Shown: piece by piece, positions 41,378-47,440 of the stretch | How the letters are laid out: each line of letters begins with the position of its first letter | How positions within the stretch are numbered: position 1 is the stretch's first letter | From: JAVBMP01 sp031552195 | GTDB taxonomy: Bacteria > Desulfobacterota > Desulfovibrionia > Desulfovibrionales > Desulfovibrionaceae | Direction of reading: 5' to 3' | Length of the DNA stretch: 47,440 bases | Assembly (NCBI GenBank): GCA_031552195.1 | Contig: JAVBMT010000014.1 | Span: forward strand, 1 to 47,440 | The notes under the pieces: model-generated | The model's input: only the letters and a program-made list of their open reading frames with translations | What the model was told of the DNA's origin: nothing | Database searches by the model: none | Translations under genes and position numbers: made by a program

Positions 41378-42348
41378 AGTTTAATTTTCGCGGATGAGCG
41401 GGCGGCATAGCGCCTGGTGGATGAAAAAAGTTTAAAGGGGCCGAATTTGGCCGACAGCGCCTTGTCGGCAGCGCAGGATTCCGTGCATTTGAAGCAGGCC
41501 ATGCAGTCGGCGTCGTACACGTTGCTTAAGGTTCTTTCGCGGTATACGGTTTCATTGTCCATGGAACAGTTGCGCCGGCAATTTCCGCAGCCGTGGCAGG
41601 CTTGCGGGTCTTTGACAAGGCGCAGCAAATGCAGTTTTTTAAACAGGTTGTTCAGGGCGAGCATGGGGCAAAACAGGCAAAAAAAACGCTCTTTGAAAAA
41701 CATGCCCACCAGCATTCCGGAGGTGATAGCCAGAAGCAGGATTGAAAACACCATAGCGACAGTATTGGTGAGGTCGACGGCCAGGTACTGGCTGTCTCCG
41801 CTGAACAGCGGCATAAGCGCCTTGCCTGGGCAAATGTTGCAGAAGGCCAGGATGAACTCGTTGGAAATTATCCTGGTCGAGGCCGCTAACGGCACAATGA
41901 TCATATAGGCCAGCAGCACGTACTTGAAGATTGAAAGTTTTTGCTTGTTTCTGACCAGAATTTCAGCTTCACGCACGCCCAGGGATTTGCGCAGGCGGGT
42001 TACCCAGTCCTGCAAAAGCCCGACGGGACAAAGCCAGCCGCACCATGTCTTGCCCAGCAGCACAACCAGCAGGGCGAAAATGCCCAGGCCGGCCAGCAGT
42101 TCCAGGAAGTTCGTCAGCACCTGGGTGTAAGCGCCGCTGGCCGCGTCCGTCACCATGACCAGGGGCAGGAACATGGTGCCGAGCGCGCGCTGCAGGGTCA
42201 TCAGGTAACAGTAGCCGCCGCAGCTGTATACGAAAGGGCAGGAAAGGCACGGTATGCTGCTGCCCAGCGACACCCGTAAATACCCGCCGTAGGTGAAGAG
42301 CACGAAAGCGATATGCTGGACGGCCAGGCGCAGGCTAGTTACGGTCAT
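41374..42348 (-). CDS. NapH/NosR-type polyferredoxin membrane protein
   Basis: A 324-aa inner-membrane protein with about five helices. Residues 34-47 hold CLSCPFVYSCGGYC, an N-terminal Cys cluster. C103 and C107 are in CGWLCPVG and a second CxxxCP lies in FCLFCPMLAL, both marks of the Fer4_5 (NapH/NosR) family. The C-terminus carries CHGCGNCRRNC and CMACFKCTESC, two [4Fe-4S] ferredoxin sites on the cytoplasmic side. Such proteins move electrons through the membrane, usually with flavoprotein or quinol partners. In this operon it would supply electrons to, or receive them from, the ATPase/DCCP pair. Confidence 0.9.
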   Translation of the reverse strand: MTVTSLRLAVQHIAFVLFTYGGYLRVSLGSSIPCLSCPFVYSCGGYCYLMTLQRALGTMFLPLVMVTDAASGAYTQVLTNFLELLAGLGIFALLVVLLGKTWCGWLCPVGLLQDWVTRLRKSLGVREAEILVRNKQKLSIFKYVLLAYMIIVPLAASTRIISNEFILAFCNICPGKALMPLFSGDSQYLAVDLTNTVAMVFSILLLAITSGMLVGMFFKERFFCLFCPMLALNNLFKKLHLLRLVKDPQACHGCGNCRRNCSMDNETVYRERTLSNVYDADCMACFKCTESCAADKALSAKFGPFKLFSSTRRYAARSSAKIKL

Positions 42349-43453
42349 GGTATTTGAACCTTCTTCTGCGGTATAGAACGATGGCTGTGACAGTTACAGC
42401 GGTTCCGAAAAGCAGGACAAGGCCTGAATTCAGGTCAAGTCCGCTCCACTTCGATTTGCTCACGGTCAGGCTGAAGGTTGATATTTCGCCGCTTTCCGGA
42501 AATTCGACGATAACCACTGCGGTTTTAGAGGTCCGGGGAGGAGATGCCTCCAAGACCCCGTCTTCGCGCGGGGCATAGCTGAAGCCACGGCTTTCCGGGT
42601 CGTACGCGATAGATAACGGCTCCTCAAAGTTATCTTCGGCAACCTTGGCGGCTGGCGGAACGCTCCGGGCGGGGCCGGGTTCAACCGTAAAGACCTCGGA
42701 TGCGCCAAGGCGCAGCCCTCTGAACGGCATTTCATTGTAGCTGCTCGCCGGAAAGGTCACCGTCGGCCAGTCTTCCGGAATGGCGGCGGCGGGCGGCATG
42801 GGGGCCGGTTCTTTCTTGCCTTCCCCGTTTTCAGCGTTTTTATCGTCAACCCGGAAATAATGCAGGTAGTTGAACTGGCTGTAGACGTATTTCTCCCCTA
42901 TGCGGAAGCGCGAGAAAACTTCAGCGCTGCCGTATTCCGGACTGTAAACGTCAACGCGCCAGGTGTTCCGGTCTTTTTCCACTTTGGCCTTGTACGTGCT
43001 TGAACTTACCGGAACGCCGCCATGGCGTTCCATGGTCCTGACCGTGAAGCGATAGTAAACTTCCGGGGCTTCAGAGGGCATGTCCGCCCCTTTGCTGACG
43101 CCAAGGTAAAAGCTTTGGGTGGTGCTGGAGTTGCGGGCAAAAGCGTGTGACGCCGGCGTTTCGCCCTCGCCGGAGGCGTTTTGTTTCGCCTTGTCCGCCG
43201 GTTTGCCGCCCGTTTCCGGGTGTGCGCCCGGTTGCGCGTCCGGTTGCGTGCTGGCGCTGTCTGTTTTTTTGTTTTTTTCCGGCTTGGCGTCAGCAGCGGT
43301 GATGCCGGACGGATGCCCGGCGGCTACCGGTTTTTTTGAATACCACCAGCCGTAGGGCAGTTCGCCCGGGGTTTGCGCCAACGCGGACGTTACGCAGAAT
43401 ACGCCGCACAGGCAGGGAGCGAGAAGGCGGAGAAGCTGTCTTTTATATGTCAT
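42335..43453 (-). CDS. Periplasmic membrane-anchored protein of unknown function
   Basis: A 372-aa protein I do not recognise. Residues 1-26 are a signal peptide (LLAPCLCGVFCVTSALAQ), about 45-115 a Pro/Lys/Glu/Ala-rich linker, about 115-335 a likely beta-rich domain (EVYYRFTVRTMERHGG, EDWPTVTFPASSYNEM, RLGASEVFTVEPG), then one transmembrane helix (LNSGLVLLFGTAVTVTAIVL) and a basic cytoplasmic tail, giving type I topology. ATG 43453 is preferred over a TTG at 43501; no ribosome site is clear. Its end overlaps the polyferredoxin gene by 14 nt. It is the first gene after the Fur box, and a metal or redox-partner role at the outer face of the membrane is inferred. Confidence 0.7.
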   Translation of the reverse strand: MTYKRQLLRLLAPCLCGVFCVTSALAQTPGELPYGWWYSKKPVAAGHPSGITAADAKPEKNKKTDSASTQPDAQPGAHPETGGKPADKAKQNASGEGETPASHAFARNSSTTQSFYLGVSKGADMPSEAPEVYYRFTVRTMERHGGVPVSSSTYKAKVEKDRNTWRVDVYSPEYGSAEVFSRFRIGEKYVYSQFNYLHYFRVDDKNAENGEGKKEPAPMPPAAAIPEDWPTVTFPASSYNEMPFRGLRLGASEVFTVEPGPARSVPPAAKVAEDNFEEPLSIAYDPESRGFSYAPREDGVLEASPPRTSKTAVVIVEFPESGEISTFSLTVSKSKWSGLDLNSGLVLLFGTAVTVTAIVLYRRRRFKYHDRN

Positions 43454-43560
43454 GGCCGTATTATTTATCGCCGGAGCGGTTTTTGCGGGAATTCGGCGCA
43501 AAGGCCTGAAAAGTTCAGGCTTGCGCGGCAGTGCTAATGGCTAATATTTGAATTTAAAAA

Positions 43561-43575
43561 TGAAAATCGTAATCA
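43561..43575 (-). promoter_or_regulatory. Fur box of the Feo/DCCP-like operon
   Basis: TGAAAATCGTAATCA matches the 7-1-7 Fur consensus TGATAATnATTATCA at 11 of 14 defined positions, with symmetric TGA/TCA ends. It lies about 110 nt upstream of the first gene. On the minus strand it overlaps a possible -35 (TTACGA), with AAATAT 17 nt further as -10. Binding of Fur with Fe(II) would switch the whole operon off in iron-rich conditions. Confidence 0.65.
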
Positions 43576-43663
43576 TGACTAACGCATTTGCGGCGCTTCG
43601 TCAATGGAGGTTTTCGCGTAAGAATCCGTTTCCGTCCGCCTGGAAAAACCGTGGCGGGATTAC

Positions 43664-43691
43664 ATGCGCCCGGCCGGCAGGCCGGGCGCAT
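43664..43691 (-). terminator. Strong hairpin between DUF4198 gene and the Fur-box operon
   Basis: Twelve-bp perfect arms ATGCGCCCGGCC (43664-43675) and GGCCGGGCGCAT (43680-43691) surround a 4-nt loop. No T-run follows, but the stem is very stable, and it comes about 130 nt after the DUF4198 gene end, so it probably ends that transcript. Confidence 0.5.
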
Positions 43692-43820
43692 CAATAATTA
43701 ATTCAGTACATTGTCTGCCAAGAGGTTGCGGCCGGCGGAACGCGCGTTCAAAGCCGCAAGCCCGGTTTCAGAGGAGGAACCGGCGTACTCTTTCATATCG
43801 TTTCGATTACGCAACGCCTT

Positions 43821-44579
43821 TTACTCCGCTACGTAAAAAGTGAAAGTGGAGAGATATACTGTGGAATCCGCTTCCGTTTTGTCTTCATTGGGCACTTCGT
43901 GCCTGGCTTTCAAAATCCAGAATCCGCCTTTGGCCGGAATGAAGTTGAGGTTGCCGTCTTTATCCGTCTTGCAATAGAAAGCTTTGGCCACTCCCCAGCT
44001 TCCGGCGGGGTTAAAGCCGCGGAAGTCGCCAAGGAGTTCGGTGCGCTTCAGCGGGGCGCCGTCAAAGAGAACCTTGACGGGCAACGTTCCGCCCGCCTTG
44101 AGGGTGGAAGGATTGGCCAGGGGGATTATCTCCAGTTTGGATTTTCCGAAAGCCTTGGTGACGATTTCCGCATCGTCGCCGCCGCCCACGTTAATCAGCT
44201 CCTTGGCGGTCATTATGTAATTGTTTTTGGCTTCGCCGTGCTTCATGATGAACGGCTTGTAGTTGGCAAAGGCCATATAGGTGCCTTTGCCCACCGGCTT
44301 GGTGCTGGCATAGGCGTAGTTGGGGCCATCCTGCTTGAGTTTGAACTCAATGGTTCCGGCTTTTCCTTCCATGCTAGGGGCGGCGATGGAAGCTACGCTG
44401 TCTTTCAAAATATCCACAATTTCAAAGCCTTCATTGAATCCGACGTTAAGGTCCATAACCTTTTGCGCTTCCGGAGAGGCAAGCGGGGCTTCCAGCCACA
44501 GGGAGTGGGCCAGTGCGGGGCTGGCGCCGAGAATCATGCAAAGGGCCGAGAGAAGGGTCAATTTGTGTGAACGTTTCAT
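43821..44579 (-). CDS. DUF4198 (NikK-like) periplasmic protein
   Basis: A 252-aa exported protein. Residues 1-24 are a signal peptide (LTLLSALCMILGASPALA), after which the mature chain begins HSLWLEAP, a His-start typical of DUF4198 proteins. The rest is beta-rich, with AGGTLPVKVLFDGAPLKRTE being the usual domain block. DUF4198 proteins often go with nickel or cobalt uptake genes; none is nearby, but the Feo operon starts 368 nt further on the same strand. AGGAG lies 6 nt before ATG 44579. It follows the M16 protease gene by 79 nt and may be cotranscribed with it. Confidence 0.8.
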   Translation of the reverse strand: MKRSHKLTLLSALCMILGASPALAHSLWLEAPLASPEAQKVMDLNVGFNEGFEIVDILKDSVASIAAPSMEGKAGTIEFKLKQDGPNYAYASTKPVGKGTYMAFANYKPFIMKHGEAKNNYIMTAKELINVGGGDDAEIVTKAFGKSKLEIIPLANPSTLKAGGTLPVKVLFDGAPLKRTELLGDFRGFNPAGSWGVAKAFYCKTDKDGNLNFIPAKGGFWILKARHEVPNEDKTEADSTVYLSTFTFYVAE

Positions 44580-44658
44580 TCTATTCTCCTGTATATATGG
44601 TTGATTATTCAGAATATATTCCATAGCCGCACTCGCAGGGCGGCAGCGGAAGGGCCGG

Positions 44659-47307
44659 CTACTGTTTGCCCACGCTGACCAGGTATCTGCCGCGCATGTC
44701 CAGATATTCGGCGGCTTTTAGCACATCTTGGGCGCTGACTTTCTGTATGGCCTGCAAGTAGCGCTCGTAAGAATCCTCCGGCTGGGCGCATATGCGGTAT
44801 TCGAAGAGCTGCCCGGCCAGCCCTGAGGCCGTCTGATGGCGGGTTTTAAGACGGCTGACAAGGAATGTTTTCGCGCCTTCGAGTTCTTCCTCCGTAAGCG
44901 GCACGCTTTTGACCCTTGTGATGATATTTTCAAAGCAGGCCAGGGCTTCCTGAACTTTCTGCGGGTCCGTGCCGATGCGGAAGGCGAAAGTGCCGGAACC
45001 ATTGTACGGGGTGTAGCTTGAAGACACCCGGTAGGCCAGGCTGCGCGCGTCGCGCATTTCACGGAACAGGGGGCCGGAAAGGCCGGAAAGATGCGTGCTT
45101 AAAACGTCAAGCGCGGCTTGCTCAGGCGAACCGAGGCCGGGCGTTGCAAACCCCATAGCCAGATTGGTTTGGGAACGTTCAAGGTTTTCCTTGTATTCCG
45201 CCGGTCCCTGGCTGGGCTGAGCCGCGGCCGGAGCATGTTTCAGCGCGGGGACGGCGGCGGGTTTTTTGATGAGGCGGTTCAGGTCAGCTTTGATTTTTTC
45301 AGGGTCAACATCTCCCGTTACGACGATGACCAACCTTTGCGGCCAGACCTGGCTATAGTAAAAATCTTTCAGGTCGCCCGCGCCGAGCTTGTCGATCACG
45401 GAGGCTTCGCCCAGCGGGTTGTGCCCGTAAGGGCTGTTTCGGTACATCAGGCGGTTCAGCAGGTTGCCGGTATAACTGGAGAGCATTTCCGTCTGGCGTT
45501 TCAACGCGGCGGAAATTTCCCGCCGGGCGTCCGTGACGTCTTTTTCATTAAAGGCGGGGGAGCAAAGCGTTTCCGCGAACAGTTCCAGGCCCTCGCCCTG
45601 ATTCTCCTCTAAAAATATTCCGGAAAGCCCCATGGAGTTCATGTCGCTGAAGCCGTCTATCTGGCCGCCCAAGTCGCCAGCGGCCTTTCCCGCGTCACTA
45701 TTGTTCAGGCTGCCCGCCGCCCATACCCGCGCGGTGAAGCCGGCCAGCCCAGGCTTATCGGCAGGTTCGGCGGAGCGTCCGCCGGGCGCTCCGGCTTTGA
45801 TTGTCATGATGCGGCTGCCTGGGCGCGTGACTACAAAAAGCTCCGCCCCGCAGTCCAACGTGCTGAAAATAGCGGCTTGCGACTCCGCCGGGGCCTGTTG
45901 CGGAGCTGGTTTGAAGGACATTGCCGCGCTCAGCAGGTCCTTTTCGCCGATAACCTGGGCGTTTTTCGCCGGCAGCATGACCAGGACGCGCAGGCTGTCC
46001 GGCCGGGCTATTTCCGCCAGGGCCGCGCTGAGGTCGTTCCCGGAAACCCTGTCCAGCCTGGGCAGCCATGCGTTCATCAGGCGCCAGTCGCCGAAACGGG
46101 TTTCAAAAGAGGCCACCTGCATTCCATAACCAAAGTACATGGATTCGCTGACGGAAGAAAAATTCTTGCAAACCTGATTTTTGGCGCGGCGCAGTTCTTC
46201 AGCCGAGGGCGGAGTGACGGACAAAAGGGAAATTTCATCCAGCACGGCTTGCAGCGCCTGAATGATTTTGTCCGCGTCCGTTTCAATGCTTACGCTGAAG
46301 ATGCCTTGCAGCTTCGGGGCGTGCGACGAGGCGGAGGCGGAAGCGACCAGGGCGCGTTTTTCTTTAAGTTCGCGCTCCAGGCGGCTGGAGTCGCCGGACC
46401 CCAGCACGGCCGCCGCCAATTCCAGCGAAGGGGCCAGAGGGCTTCCGGCATCAACCCCGTCGAAGCCTATCATAAGCTTGGGCAGAGAGATTTTTTCGCT
46501 GATAACCACTTTAACTTCCGGACCCTTGCGTATTTTGGCCGTTTCCCGCAGGGGAGGGGGCAGGGGCGCTGACGGGGCTTTGACGCGGCCGAAGTATTTT
46601 TCTATATCCGCCTTGACGGATTCAGCGTCAAACTTGCCTATGACCATCAGGGCCATGTTGTCCGGCCGGTAATATGTGCTTTTGAACGCAAGGGCCGTAT
46701 CGCGCCCCGCGCCCTTGACCGACTGGAGCGACCCGAGAGTCGGGTGGCCGTAAGGGTGTTCGGGCGGGTAAAAAAGCCGGGCGAAGTCAGAACCGATCCG
46801 TCTGGCCGGGGTGTCTTCGCTTACACGTATTTCTTCGGCAATGACCTCTTTTTCCGCTTCGTATTCTTTGGGGTCGTAAGCCGGGTTGAAAATCATGCCG
46901 GAAAGTATGTCCAGGGCCAGGGCGCTTTTCTCAGGCGGAAAATTTACGAAGTAACCGGTTTCATCTTCGCCGGTGTATGCGTTCGAGCTGCCGCCGTTGT
47001 TTTCCATAAGGGGAGAAAGCACGGCTACCGGGCGTTCCTTGGACCCCTTGAAGGCCATATGCTCCATAAGGTGCGCAAGACCGTATTCTTCCGGACTTTT
47101 TTCATTGCCGGAACCGGCCTTTACCAGCACCTGGAAAAAAGCCATTTCGCTGTCCGGCTTTTGAATCAGTATAACTTTCATACCGTTGGCGAGGCGGTAT
47201 TCCTGTTCGGCCGATCCGATAGCCGCCTGGGCGGAAGCCTGGGGCAGGCAAAAAAAACCGGCCGCGCAGACCATTAAAAGCGCCATAACCCCGCGGAGTA
47301 TTTTCAT
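44659..47307 (-). CDS. M16-family zinc protease (PqqL/pitrilysin-like), exported
   Basis: An 882-aa protein. Residues 1-27 are a signal peptide (MKILRGVMALLMVCAAGFFC), so it is periplasmic. The first M16 domain carries the inverted zinc motif HLMEH (in GLAHLMEHMAFKGS, near residue 85) with the third ligand Glu in EKEVIAEEIRVSED. The second half is a typical inactive M16 partner domain (C-terminal NGSGTFAFRIGTDPQKVQEAL). Length fits the two-domain PqqL group. AAAGGACG precedes the start. Substrates are unknown; in some bacteria PqqL-type proteases process iron-binding proteins, and the neighbourhood with iron genes fits, but this is only context. Confidence 0.92.
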   Translation of the reverse strand: MKILRGVMALLMVCAAGFFCLPQASAQAAIGSAEQEYRLANGMKVILIQKPDSEMAFFQVLVKAGSGNEKSPEEYGLAHLMEHMAFKGSKERPVAVLSPLMENNGGSSNAYTGEDETGYFVNFPPEKSALALDILSGMIFNPAYDPKEYEAEKEVIAEEIRVSEDTPARRIGSDFARLFYPPEHPYGHPTLGSLQSVKGAGRDTALAFKSTYYRPDNMALMVIGKFDAESVKADIEKYFGRVKAPSAPLPPPLRETAKIRKGPEVKVVISEKISLPKLMIGFDGVDAGSPLAPSLELAAAVLGSGDSSRLERELKEKRALVASASASSHAPKLQGIFSVSIETDADKIIQALQAVLDEISLLSVTPPSAEELRRAKNQVCKNFSSVSESMYFGYGMQVASFETRFGDWRLMNAWLPRLDRVSGNDLSAALAEIARPDSLRVLVMLPAKNAQVIGEKDLLSAAMSFKPAPQQAPAESQAAIFSTLDCGAELFVVTRPGSRIMTIKAGAPGGRSAEPADKPGLAGFTARVWAAGSLNNSDAGKAAGDLGGQIDGFSDMNSMGLSGIFLEENQGEGLELFAETLCSPAFNEKDVTDARREISAALKRQTEMLSSYTGNLLNRLMYRNSPYGHNPLGEASVIDKLGAGDLKDFYYSQVWPQRLVIVVTGDVDPEKIKADLNRLIKKPAAVPALKHAPAAAQPSQGPAEYKENLERSQTNLAMGFATPGLGSPEQAALDVLSTHLSGLSGPLFREMRDARSLAYRVSSSYTPYNGSGTFAFRIGTDPQKVQEALACFENIITRVKSVPLTEEELEGAKTFLVSRLKTRHQTASGLAGQLFEYRICAQPEDSYERYLQAIQKVSAQDVLKAAEYLDMRGRYLVSVGKQ

Positions 47308-47440
47308 GGATTCCGTCCTTTAAATGCCGTTTCTTGTTTCAGGCTTGCGTGGCGCGCCGCAGGCGGGGCGCCACAGGGTTTTTTAATATTGTATGACCGA
47401 AGAACACACCCCGGTGAAGGCCCGGTCCCGGATGGGGGGG
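47308..47440. other. Upstream region of the M16 gene, window end
   Basis: No feature is recognised apart from the start region of the protease gene. The last 9 bases are nearly all G and may reflect a contig end. Confidence 0.4.

Larger units (their letters stand above)
43454..43820. other. Control region of the Feo/DCCP operon
   Basis: This 367-nt gap contains no gene. It has a strong hairpin that can end the DUF4198 transcript (43664-43691) and a Fur box with a likely promoter (43561-43575 and flanks). Confidence 0.6.

Overview
The window reads as a chromosomal segment of a strictly anaerobic, Gram-negative, moderately GC-rich deltaproteobacterium, most likely of the Desulfovibrionaceae (Desulfovibrio/Bilophila-like). 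This is inferred from the gene mix, not from a marker-gene alignment: a fused DctQM TRAP transporter, an arylsulfotransferase-family protein, a TrmD fused to a second SPOUT-type methyltransferase domain, a feoA-feoA-feoB set, a BadF/HgdC ATPase with a 2-hydroxyacyl-CoA dehydratase-family partner, an autotransporter and periplasmic lipoprotein genes. Apart from one tRNA-Lys(CUU), all genes found are protein-coding. No CRISPR array, rRNA or intact insertion sequence was seen.

Layout. 1-4752 (minus strand) is an operon of ASST-family protein, DctQM and DctP, preceded by a good sigma-54 (-24/-12) promoter and an upstream dyad, and ended by a hairpin terminator. 5143-8079 is a large autotransporter. 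8080-8764 is a non-coding stretch built of dispersed repeats, followed by a plus-strand chemoreceptor gene. 11253-11630 holds a tRNA-Lys with an integrase remnant and a duplicated tRNA 3' end, the scar of a lost integrative element. 11707-23196 is a minus-strand block of housekeeping genes: MltA, a YbgC-type thioesterase, CobT with an EamA transporter, DUF456, a class V aminotransferase, an LplT-PlsC fusion and PriA. 23415-30870 is a plus-strand block: a chorismate-mutase/EPSP-synthase-like fusion, a Cys-rich small protein, Asd, a class IV aminotransferase, a GT4 glycosyltransferase, TrmD and L19. 31045-32894 holds another GT4 enzyme and two overlapping XRE regulators. 33324-34889 is a sulfatase-superfamily gene with strongly biased codons but no Cys nucleophile. 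35136-35774 is an exported nitroreductase.

35936-43453 is the most interesting part. It is a tightly overlapping minus-strand operon of eight genes, headed by a near-consensus Fur box: a periplasmic membrane-anchored protein, a NapH/NosR-type polyferredoxin membrane protein, a single-subunit HgdB/DCCP-like protein, its ATPase activator, a NikL-like exported protein with a His near the mature N-terminus, two FeoA proteins and FeoB. Just upstream are a DUF4198 (NikK-like) periplasmic protein and an M16 zinc protease. Together they suggest an iron-regulated uptake locus in which ferrous iron import is linked to an ATP-driven low-potential electron-transfer module. That linkage is my inference.

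A second theme is non-coding structure. There is a roughly 118-bp dispersed repeat, with two good copies and one diverged copy, and a family of about 27-35-bp palindromes of the AGAGC...GCTCT type sitting next to the repeat copies or right at gene ends.
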